The position numbers and the translations under genes are program-made. Below are positions 24,690 through 31,828 of a stretch of DNA of 32,284 nucleotides, piece after piece; the stretch's first letter is position 1, and each line of letters opens with the position of its first letter. Source of the stretch: an uncultured Verrucomicrobiota bacterium. GTDB taxonomy: Bacteria; Verrucomicrobiota; Verrucomicrobiia; Limisphaerales; UBA9464. Where the stretch lies: the NCBI GenBank assembly GCA_903842505.1, contig CAIMMI010000265.1, forward strand, positions 1 through 32,284, in the 5' to 3' direction. The notes under the pieces are model-generated. The model had not been told where the DNA came from and ran no database searches. It was given only the letters and a program-made list of their open reading frames with translations.

Positions 24690-25429
24690 GGCAGGATGTC
24701 CATGGGGCCTGAGAGCAACCGGACAGGATCCTCAACGGACAGGATTCCGCGGGTCACGAAGGCTTCGCCGTAACGGGCCTGGATGAGTGTGCCGTAGTAG
24801 CGGTGGATTGCGTCCAGGCGATCGAGGTGGTCTGGCGAGGAAACAGCCGAGGCTGGGGCTGCCGAGGCGGCATCGTGGAGTTGGGAGCGATGGCAGCGGA
24901 TGGCTTCGTCCTTCTTCGAGGCCCATGCCGAGATGTCGACGATGAAGGTCGGTTGGACGGAGTGAGGGAGGCCGAAGTGGGCGACGCGGCCGGGGCGGTG
25001 CCGTAACAGGGATGGGACGGGTTGCCAGTTGGCAAGGCCGGCGAGATAGGCGGCGGCGGTGACGATCCGGGCCGTGGCGACGTGGTCCGGGTGGGGTTGG
25101 TCCCAGTGGTGGGTCAGGACGAGTCGGGGCTGAAGACGGCGGAAGGCGAGGGCGACGGCAGTGCGGGTTGCGAGCGTGTCGGCGAGTTGGCCGTCCCCGA
25201 GGTCGAGGCAGGATCGATGGCGGAGTCCGAGGACGCGGGCGGCGGCCTCGGCTTCGGCGGCACGGATTTCCGGGGTTCCCCGGGTGGCCGACTCGCCGCG
25301 GGTCAGGTCCAGGATTCCCGTGGAATATCCGAGGGATGCGAGGTGAAGGAGGGTGCCGCCGGCGTGGAATTCCACGTCATCCGGGTGGGCGCCCACCGCG
25401 AGGACATCCACCGTGGTAGTCGGTTGCAT
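24686..25429 (-). CDS. bshB1: BshB1, GlcNAc-malate deacetylase
   Basis: A 247-residue PIG-L/LmbE-fold zinc hydrolase that removes acetate from GlcNAc-malate to give GlcN-malate, the second step of bacillithiol synthesis. Zinc ligands lie in AHPDDVE (residues 14-20) and HPDH (113-116). DLTRGESATRGTPEIRAAEA (about 41-60), FIVDISAWASKKDEAI and YGEAF near the C-terminus match BshB1. ATG 25429 is chosen because the family starts there; an ATG at 25522 would add a Pro/Arg-rich tail of 31 residues read from a repeat. First gene of the bsh operon; its stop overlaps bshA by four bases. No clear ribosome-binding site was seen. Confidence 0.9.
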   Translation of the reverse strand: MQPTTTVDVLAVGAHPDDVEFHAGGTLLHLASLGYSTGILDLTRGESATRGTPEIRAAEAEAAARVLGLRHRSCLDLGDGQLADTLATRTAVALAFRRLQPRLVLTHHWDQPHPDHVATARIVTAAAYLAGLANWQPVPSLLRHRPGRVAHFGLPHSVQPTFIVDISAWASKKDEAIRCHRSQLHDAASAAPASAVSSPDHLDRLDAIHRYYGTLIQARYGEAFVTRGILSVEDPVRLLSGPMDILP

Positions 25430-25464
25430 GCGGAGAGTATTGGACGGAGGCAGGGGGTGATGTC

Positions 25465-25492
25465 GACGCGCGGAGACGCGGAGGCGCGGAGG
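25465..25492. repeat. Purine-rich repeat of GCGGAG units
   Basis: GCGCGGAGAC, GCGGAG and GCGCGGAGG words follow each other upstream of bshB1. A related block occurs at 5165-5212. It lies in the 431-base gap 25430-25860, whose remainder holds only the doubtful ORF on the minus strand. Confidence 0.45.
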
Positions 25493-25546
25493 TGATCGGG
25501 GTAGATCGCGAACGACGCCCATGGGACAGGGCGCGACGGAGACGTT

Positions 25547-25867
25547 TCAAGCCTGAGTCAGTGCCATCAGAAAGTCGCGGAGCGCCGAGACCATTTGGGA
25601 CAAGGGCAGCTTGAACCAGTCGTCACTTTCGAGGGTTGCTTGCGTTGGTTTGCCTGGTCTGAGCACGGAACCCATGGCGTGGAGAAGCGACTGCCGAAGG
25701 ATAAACAGGTGCAAGCGCTGCGGGCGGGATTTATGATCGCGTTCGATTTGCGGTACCAAATGCCAAGCCAACAACCCATTGCCGGCGGGTCGGATCGTTC
25801 CCAACAGGCGAGTTCGATCGTGGCCGATTCTGGGGTGGGTGGCATGCGAAGGGGCTGAAGATGCCAA
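25547..25867 (-). CDS. Doubtful small ORF or gene remnant at the edge of the restriction island
   Basis: An open frame of up to 106 codons with a TTG at its 5' end, overlapping the hsdR start by seven bases. I do not recognise it. The last third, including ESDDWFKLPLSQMVSALRDF, looks like real protein and has mostly G or C in third positions. The middle (LLAWHLVPQIERDHKSRPQR) is plausible too, while the start is poor. It could be the remains of a gene cut when the restriction island inserted, or chance. No ribosome-binding site was found. Confidence 0.3.
   Translation of the reverse strand: MASSAPSHATHPRIGHDRTRLLGTIRPAGNGLLAWHLVPQIERDHKSRPQRLHLFILRQSLLHAMGSVLRPGKPTQATLESDDWFKLPLSQMVSALRDFLMALTQA
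25848..25854 (+). promoter_or_regulatory. Ribosome-binding site of hsdR
   Basis: GAAGGGG lies six bases before ATG 25861 and decides that start. Confidence 0.65.
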
Positions 25868-28248
25868 CGGAAGCGGATACCTGCCGACTCCTGGTCACAC
25901 CCAAGCTTCAATCAGCTGGGTGGGACAACGCTCCGCACTCCATTGCGGAGCAGCGGACGTTCACCGATGGACGGATAGTGGTTCGAGGTACTCGGGCCAG
26001 TCGTCGGCCCGCGAAGCGCGCTGATTACCTGCTCCGGTACACGCGGGATTTCCCGATTGCGGTGGTGGAGGCCAAGGCCGAGCACCTGCCGGCGGCCACG
26101 GGGATGCAGCAGGCAAAGGACTACGCGCAGATCCTTGGACTCCAGTTTGCCTATGCCACGAACGGTCAGGAGATCCTGGAGTTCGACTTCCTTACGGGGT
26201 GCGAGCGCTCCATCGCCGGCTTCCCTACCCCGAGGGAGTTGTGGGCGCGTCTTCCGGTTCCGGCCGGGCTCAGTTCTGCCACGGCGGATCATCTGCTGGC
26301 GCCGTTCAACCTGAGTGCAGGGAAGGAACCGAGGTACTATCAGGTCATCGCGATCGATCGGTCGATCGAGGCCATCCTGCAGGGACGGAGGCGCGTCCTG
26401 CTGACCATGGCGACCGGCACAGGCAAGACTGTGGTGGCATTCCAGATCTGCTGGAAGCTTTGGTCCTCCCGGTGGAACGCGAAAGGTGACCCCACCCGCA
26501 AACCCCGGATCCTTTACCTGGCTGACCGCAACTTCCTGGTGGACGATCCGAAGGACAAGACCTTCTCCGTGTTTGGTGATGCCCGCTACAAGATCGAGGG
26601 AGGTGAGGTCACTCATGGCAGGGAGGTCTACTTCGCGACCTACCAGTCGATCGCCGAGGACAAGAACCGCCCCGGGCTCTACAGGCAGTTCGCTCCCGAT
26701 TTCTTCGACCTGATCATCGTGGACGAGTGCCATCGGGGAAGTGCGAAGGATGGATCCAACTGGCGTGAGATCCTTGAGTACTTCTCTCCGGCTTATCAGT
26801 TGGGGATGACGGCGACGCCAAAGCGGGACGAAAACCGCGACACCTACCTGTACTTCGGCAACCCGGTCTATCAGTACAGCCTCAAGCAGGGCATCGATGA
26901 TGGCTTCCTCGCGCCGTATCGGGTGCATCGTATTGTCACCCAGTGGGACGCCGCGGGCTGGCGTCCCAGCAAGGATGACCTCGACCGCTACGGCAGGCAG
27001 ATTCCAGACGAGGTCTACGTTACGGGTGACTTCGAACGTAGGGTGGCGCTCCGTGCGCGGACGCAGGCTGTGGCGCGTCACCTGACCGACTTCCTCAAGA
27101 AGTCCGATCGCTTCGCCAAGACGATTGTCTTCTGTGTCGACCAGGAGCACGCCTCGGAAATGCGTATCGCCCTCAACAACCTGAATGCCGACCTGGTCCG
27201 AAGCCATCCGGACTACGTGTGCCGTGTGACTGCGGACGAGGGCGACGTAGGGCGCGGGCACATGCAGCGGTTCCAGGATCCCGAAACGCGGACGCCCGTT
27301 ATCCTCACCACGTCCCAGTTGCTGACCACCGGACTTGACGCGCCGACGTGTCGGAATGTCGTGCTCGTGCGGTTGGTCAACTCGATGGTCGAGTTCAAGC
27401 AGATCATCGGGCGGGGCACCCGGGTGCGGGACGAGTACGGCAAGCTGTGGTTCAACATCCTCGACTACACGGGGACGGCCACGAGGAACTTTGCGGACAC
27501 CGCCTTCGATGGGGATCCCGCCTTCGCGACGCAGGAAGAGATCGATGAGCACGGCAGGACCCGAGACACCGAGGTGGTCACTCCCGAGGAGCGGGATGAT
27601 GACGATGCCAGTGCAAACGATCCTTCCCATGGCCAGGGTGGAGGTGGGCGGCTGGTTGATGGACCGTCGACCGCGGCTCGCAAGTTCTACTTCGACGGCG
27701 GTCATGTGGAGATTGCTGCCGAGCTCGTCCACGAACTGGACGCGGACGGCAATCAGCTCCGAGTGGTGAAGCTGACGGAGTACACCGCGGAAAAGGTCCG
27801 GACCCTCTGCACGGGTGCGGAAGACCTGCGTGCCCGGTGGGCTGATGCCGGGCAACGAGGAGAGATCCTCCAGCAGTTGGCCGAGCGCGGGATCGACTTT
27901 GCCTCGGTGGCTGCGCAGGCCGGCCAACCCGATGCCGATCCCTTCGATCTCCTCTGTCATTGCGCCTTCCAGGCACCGCTCCTCACGCGGCGGCAGCGCG
28001 CGAATCGGGCGAAGGCAAGGCAGGCGGCGATGTTTGATTACCTGCGGCCGGAAGCCCGGGAGATCCTGAGTGAACTCGTTGAGAAGTATGCTGCCGACGG
28101 CGAATTGCAGTTTGTCCTGCCGGATGTCCTGAAGATTTCCCCGATCTCGCGTCACGGATCGGTGGGCGAGATCGTGAACGTGTTCGGCGGGCCGGACGAG
28201 TTGCGAACGGCAGTCCACCGGTTGCAGGAGCTGTTGTATGCCCCCTGA
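25861..28248 (+). CDS. hsdR: Type I restriction enzyme, restriction/translocase subunit HsdR
   Basis: A 795-residue subunit that cuts foreign DNA after ATP-driven translocation. The nuclease centre is Asp55 in KRADYLL and E70-x-K72 in VVEAKAE. The helicase part shows Walker A MATGTGKT (183-190), motif II VDECHRGS (DECH at 288-291), motif III GMTATP (about 315-320) and motif VI QIIGRGTRVR (514-523). An acidic, low-complexity stretch (RDDDDASANDPSHGQGGGGR) lies near residue 585, before the C-terminal domain that holds the complex together. It is the first gene of the island, and its last 11 bases overlap the zeta-like kinase gene. All motifs are intact, so the enzyme is probably active. Confidence 0.92.
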   Translation: MPTEADTCRLLVTPKLQSAGWDNAPHSIAEQRTFTDGRIVVRGTRASRRPAKRADYLLRYTRDFPIAVVEAKAEHLPAATGMQQAKDYAQILGLQFAYATNGQEILEFDFLTGCERSIAGFPTPRELWARLPVPAGLSSATADHLLAPFNLSAGKEPRYYQVIAIDRSIEAILQGRRRVLLTMATGTGKTVVAFQICWKLWSSRWNAKGDPTRKPRILYLADRNFLVDDPKDKTFSVFGDARYKIEGGEVTHGREVYFATYQSIAEDKNRPGLYRQFAPDFFDLIIVDECHRGSAKDGSNWREILEYFSPAYQLGMTATPKRDENRDTYLYFGNPVYQYSLKQGIDDGFLAPYRVHRIVTQWDAAGWRPSKDDLDRYGRQIPDEVYVTGDFERRVALRARTQAVARHLTDFLKKSDRFAKTIVFCVDQEHASEMRIALNNLNADLVRSHPDYVCRVTADEGDVGRGHMQRFQDPETRTPVILTTSQLLTTGLDAPTCRNVVLVRLVNSMVEFKQIIGRGTRVRDEYGKLWFNILDYTGTATRNFADTAFDGDPAFATQEEIDEHGRTRDTEVVTPEERDDDDASANDPSHGQGGGGRLVDGPSTAARKFYFDGGHVEIAAELVHELDADGNQLRVVKLTEYTAEKVRTLCTGAEDLRARWADAGQRGEILQQLAERGIDFASVAAQAGQPDADPFDLLCHCAFQAPLLTRRQRANRAKARQAAMFDYLRPEAREILSELVEKYAADGELQFVLPDVLKISPISRHGSVGEIVNVFGGPDELRTAVHRLQELLYAP

Positions 28249-28822
28249 TTGCGGGCGGTGCTACATCATCGCCGGACCCAACGGGGCGGGGAAGACCACC
28301 TTCGCCATGGAGTTCCTGCCGCTGTATGCGCAGTGCCGGAACTTCATCAATCCGGACCTCCTGGCCCGGGCCTATTCGCCCTTCGACCCGGATGCTGGGC
28401 TCTTTCGTGCCGGGCGGACGGTGCTGGAACGGATCGCAGAGTTCACGGAGGCGCAGAAGGATTTTGCCTTCGAGACGACGCTGTCGGGGCGTGGCTATGT
28501 ACCCGTGCTGCGGCGAGTCAAGGAGGCGGGCTTCCAACTTCACCTGTTCTACCTGTGGCTGCCCAGTCCGGAGCTGGCGCTGATGCGGATCCGCGACCGG
28601 GTTGAGGCCGGAGGACACAACGTGCCGGAACGCGATGTCCGGAGACGCTTCGAGCGGACGATCGGCAATCTGTTCTCGCTGTACCACCCGTTGCTCGACA
28701 CCCTTCATTTCTTCGATAACTCCTCTTCGAGACCGCGGTTGATTTTCAAGGAGGAGGCGGGCCGGTTGACCATTCTGGAACCCGTCCTTTACGAGACCCT
28801 GCGAAAGCACATTGCGCCATGA
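28238..28822 (+). CDS. Zeta-toxin-like P-loop kinase
   Basis: A 194-residue AAA/P-loop protein related to zeta toxins, which phosphorylate UDP-GlcNAc and block cell-wall synthesis. Walker A is AGPNGAGKTT (12-21). FINPDLLARAY (36-46) follows, then FETTLSGRGY (78-87), which resembles the zeta substrate segment, and RVEAGGHNVPERDVRRRF (121-138), a conserved Arg-rich lid of this group. The gene overlaps the end of hsdR by 11 bases and its stop overlaps the following small gene (ATGA). Whether it is toxic, and on which substrate, cannot be told. The position inside the hsd operon suggests a plasmid- or island-maintenance role. Confidence 0.78.
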   Translation: MPPDCGRCYIIAGPNGAGKTTFAMEFLPLYAQCRNFINPDLLARAYSPFDPDAGLFRAGRTVLERIAEFTEAQKDFAFETTLSGRGYVPVLRRVKEAGFQLHLFYLWLPSPELALMRIRDRVEAGGHNVPERDVRRRFERTIGNLFSLYHPLLDTLHFFDNSSSRPRLIFKEEAGRLTILEPVLYETLRKHIAP

Positions 28823-29031
28823 GCACCCCGGAAACGCCCAGCCTGACGGATCAGGCGATGGAAGCCCTCGCCAATGCGGTGGCCAAGGTCGTCGACGAAC
28901 ATCGGCGTCAGGGCAGACCCTTGGCGGTCTGGCATGAGGGAAAGGCCGTCTGGGTTGCTGCTCCAGAGTTGGGTGCGTTGCAGGAAGCCGCCGTACCCTG
29001 GCGGCCGTCTGGCGTGGAACCGCGGCCCTGA
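28819..29031 (+). CDS. Small protein paired with the zeta-like kinase, candidate antitoxin
   Basis: A 70-residue protein. The core ALANAVAKVVDEHRRQGRPL, followed by AVWHEGKAVWVAAPE, has a helix-turn-strand pattern. I have the impression that similar short proteins occur beside zeta-like ATPases, but I cannot name a family. Its ATG overlaps the kinase stop by four bases (ATGA), so the two are made together. It ends 17 bases before hsdM. Antitoxin function is an inference from size, coupling and partner. Confidence 0.65.
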   Translation: MSTPETPSLTDQAMEALANAVAKVVDEHRRQGRPLAVWHEGKAVWVAAPELGALQEAAVPWRPSGVEPRP

Positions 29032-29048
29032 AGCTCTTCACCCCGTTC

Positions 29049-30578
29049 ATGTCCTCCCCCACCACTGCCCAATCCCTCGGCGCCCTTCTCAAGTCCGCAC
29101 GCGACATCATGCGGAAGGACAAGGGGCTGAACGGCGACCTCGACCGGTTGCCGATGCTGACCTGGATCATGTTCCTGAAGTTCCTCGACGATCTGGAGCT
29201 CCAGCGGGAAGGCGAGGCAAAGCTGGCCGGGAAGAAGTTCAAGCCAGCCATCGAGCCTCCTTACCGATGGCGGGACTGGGCCGCCCGTTCCGACGGGATC
29301 ACTGGCGATGAATTGTTGAGCTTCATCAACAACGAGGAGGCCACACGGCCGGACGGTACGCGCGGCGCAGGCCTGTTCCGATACCTCCGGACGCTGGCCA
29401 GCGTCACCGGCGATGACCGCCGCGATGTCATCGCCACCGTGTTCAAGGGTGTCGACAGCCGCATGAGGAGTGGTTACCTGCTGCGCGATGTCATCAACAA
29501 GATCGCCGGCATCCATTTCACCGCGAGTGAGGAGTTGCACACCTTGGGTGCGCTGTACGAGTCGATGCTCCGCGAGATGCGGGATGCGGCGGGTGATTCG
29601 GGTGAGTTCTACACCCCGCGGCCCGTGGTCCGGTTCATGGTGACGGTCACCGACCCGCGACTCGGGGAAGTGCTTCTGGATCCGGCCGGTGGCACCGGAG
29701 GCTTCCTGGTCGAGGGCTACCAGCATCTGGCGAAGCAGGTGAAGACAGTCGCGGATCGCCGGGTGCTCCAGGAACGATCGATCCTCGGATGCGAGCCCAA
29801 GCCCCTGCCGTACCTGCTGTGCCAGATGAACCTGCTCCTGCACGGGCTCGACGCGCCGCAGATCGATCCCGGCAATGCCCTCCGGCACAAGCTGACGGAT
29901 ATCGGTGAGCGCGACCGCGTGGATGTGATCGTCACCAACCCACCGTTTGGCGGGGAGGAGGAGAAGGGAATCCAGGGCAACTTCCCGGGCGACCGGCAGA
30001 CGGCCGAGACCGCCCTGCTGTTCCTTCAGTTGATCATGCGGAAGCTGCGCCGATCCCCCACCGCCGCCGGCAGGACCGCACGGGCGGCTGTCGTGGTTCC
30101 CAACGGCACCCTGTTCGGGGACGGCGTCTGCGCTCGGATCAAGGAGGACCTGCTCCGCGAGTTCAACCTGCACACCATCGTGCGGCTCCCCAACGGCGTC
30201 TTCGCCCCCTACACCAGCATTCCCACCAATCTTCTCTTCTTCGATCGCTCGGGTCCGACCCGCGAGGTCTGGTACTATGAGCAACCGCTCCCGGAGGGAC
30301 GGAAGAACTACACCAAGACCGCTCCCATCCAGTTCGAGGAGTTCGCCGGGCTCCTCGACTGGTGGAACCAACGGACGGAGAACGAACGCGCCTGGAAGGT
30401 CCCTGCTGCCGACCTCCTCGCCAACGGCTGCAACCTCGACCGCAAGAACCCGCACGCCAAGGAGGACATCGCCCACCTGCCTCCCGAACAGATCGCCGCC
30501 GGCATCCTCCTGAAGGAACGCCGCATCGCGGAGATCATGGGCAACATCCAGAAACTCCTCGCGAAGACCGGCAAATGA
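29049..30578 (+). CDS. hsdM: Type I restriction-modification N6-adenine methyltransferase HsdM
   Basis: A 509-residue modification subunit that methylates adenine in the target site so that the host DNA is not cut. An N-terminal helical domain (about 1-160, LTWIMFLKFLDDLELQRE) is followed by GEFYTPRPVVRFM (about 185-197). The SAM-binding motif I is LLDPAGGTGGFLVEGY (about 209-224) and the catalytic motif IV is VTNPPFGG (295-302). The C-terminal region contacts HsdS. Its stop overlaps the hsdS ATG (ATGA). The ribosome-binding site is weak. Confidence 0.92.
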   Translation: MSSPTTAQSLGALLKSARDIMRKDKGLNGDLDRLPMLTWIMFLKFLDDLELQREGEAKLAGKKFKPAIEPPYRWRDWAARSDGITGDELLSFINNEEATRPDGTRGAGLFRYLRTLASVTGDDRRDVIATVFKGVDSRMRSGYLLRDVINKIAGIHFTASEELHTLGALYESMLREMRDAAGDSGEFYTPRPVVRFMVTVTDPRLGEVLLDPAGGTGGFLVEGYQHLAKQVKTVADRRVLQERSILGCEPKPLPYLLCQMNLLLHGLDAPQIDPGNALRHKLTDIGERDRVDVIVTNPPFGGEEEKGIQGNFPGDRQTAETALLFLQLIMRKLRRSPTAAGRTARAAVVVPNGTLFGDGVCARIKEDLLREFNLHTIVRLPNGVFAPYTSIPTNLLFFDRSGPTREVWYYEQPLPEGRKNYTKTAPIQFEEFAGLLDWWNQRTENERAWKVPAADLLANGCNLDRKNPHAKEDIAHLPPEQIAAGILLKERRIAEIMGNIQKLLAKTGK

Positions 30579-31777
30579 ACTCGTGGCCAAGGGTTAGGCT
30601 GGGGGAGGTGCTGGAGCACCGGAAGCAGTTTGTTACTATCGATGATCTAACAATCTACAGGCGGCCACGGGTCCAGTTGCATGCACAAGGCATCGTCTTA
30701 AGGGATGAGGTGCCTGGTGCGCTCATTAAGACCAAGGCTCAGCAGGTTTGCCGATACGGTGAATTCCTGGTCGCTGAGATCGACGCCAAGGTTGGTGGTT
30801 TTGGTATCGTGCCGGAGTCGATGGACGGATCCATCGTGAGCAGCCACTACTTCCTTTTCGTGGTGGACGAATCGAAGCTCGATCGCCGCTTCCTGAGCTA
30901 TTTCATCCGGACCCGTTTTTTTCGCGACCAAGTGTCGGCTAAGGGCTCTACCAACTACTCGGCGATTCGTCCGGCCCATGTCCTGGCCTACCAAATCCCC
31001 CTCCCCCCCCTGGCGGAGCAGCGGCGGGTGGTGGCTCGGATCGAGGAGTTGGCCGCCCAGATCGAGGAGGCGAGACGTCTTCGTCTGGAAGCCGTGGAGG
31101 AGGGGGAGGGGTTGATGGTCGCTTACACCACAAGAGCGATTGGGAGATTGCTCGACGGTGGGTGTCAACCGCTGGAGACCCTCGGTATCGGGGGAGCCAA
31201 TCCAATCCAGATCGGGCCCTTTGGAGCTCAGCTGCAAAGTGCCGAATTCGTAGCGGAAGGGGTTCCGGTCTTGAATGTCGGAAACGTGTGGCCCGATGGC
31301 CTTCGTTTAGATCGCCTGACCTTCGTCACTGAGGAGAAGGCGCATCAACTTCGTCGCTACTCTGTTAAGGCAGGGGACCTCTTGTTCGCTCGGTCTGGCG
31401 CGACGCTTGGCAAAGTTTGCCTGGTCCCAGTTCGATGTGAATCATGGCTGATGACTGGCCATCTCTTTCGTGTGCGATTCGATCCCGCGAGGGTTTTCAA
31501 CAGATTTGCTTTTGGGGCGCTTCGCGGATCTCTCCAGATTCAAGAGCAAGTCTTTGGGCAGATTCGAGGAGCCACGCGCCCTGGGTACAACACGACGCTA
31601 CTTGGGAATGTGCGACTACCCATCCCCCCACTCCCTGAACAGCGCCGAATCGTCGCTGAGTTGGATGCGTTGCAGTCCCAAGTCGACTCCCTGAAGCGGT
31701 TGCAGGGGGAGACGGAAGCGGAGTTGGAGGCGTTGCTTCCTGCGATCTTGGACCGGGCATTTCGTGGGGAGTTGTGA
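30575..31777 (+). CDS. hsdS: Type I restriction-modification specificity subunit HsdS
   Basis: A 400-residue subunit that sets the DNA target of the complex. Two target-recognition domains (about 1-140 and 195-345) alternate with conserved helical repeats. The first conserved region is IPLPPLAEQRRVVARIEEL (141-159), continuing to about 180. The second is LPIPPLPEQRRIVAELDAL (348-366), continuing to about 390. The two target-recognition domains are unlike each other, so the site is bipartite. Translation starts by overlap with the hsdM stop (ATGA). Base composition is lower in GC than the neighbours, especially in domain one and the second half, as expected for exchangeable recognition domains. 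A C8 run sits in the first conserved region. Confidence 0.9.
   Translation: MNSWPRVRLGEVLEHRKQFVTIDDLTIYRRPRVQLHAQGIVLRDEVPGALIKTKAQQVCRYGEFLVAEIDAKVGGFGIVPESMDGSIVSSHYFLFVVDESKLDRRFLSYFIRTRFFRDQVSAKGSTNYSAIRPAHVLAYQIPLPPLAEQRRVVARIEELAAQIEEARRLRLEAVEEGEGLMVAYTTRAIGRLLDGGCQPLETLGIGGANPIQIGPFGAQLQSAEFVAEGVPVLNVGNVWPDGLRLDRLTFVTEEKAHQLRRYSVKAGDLLFARSGATLGKVCLVPVRCESWLMTGHLFRVRFDPARVFNRFAFGALRGSLQIQEQVFGQIRGATRPGYNTTLLGNVRLPIPPLPEQRRIVAELDALQSQVDSLKRLQGETEAELEALLPAILDRAFRGEL
31003..31010 (+). repeat. C8 homopolymer inside hsdS
   Basis: A run of eight C residues, preceded by five C and a T, encodes the Leu-Pro-Pro-Leu of the conserved PLPPLAEQ segment between the two target-recognition domains. 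A change of one base would stop or garble the protein after domain one. Confidence 0.85.
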
Positions 31778-31828
31778 AATCCCCGCGCAGGCGTTGCCGA
31801 AGGGTGATGCCCGTGGTTGCCTTGTGGG

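Noticed and set aside
25912-28218. A 768-codon minus-strand open frame across hsdR
   Set aside because: Antisense to an intact hsdR; no recognisable domain.
28908-30590. A 560-codon minus-strand open frame across hsdM
   Set aside because: Antisense to an intact hsdM; no recognisable domain.
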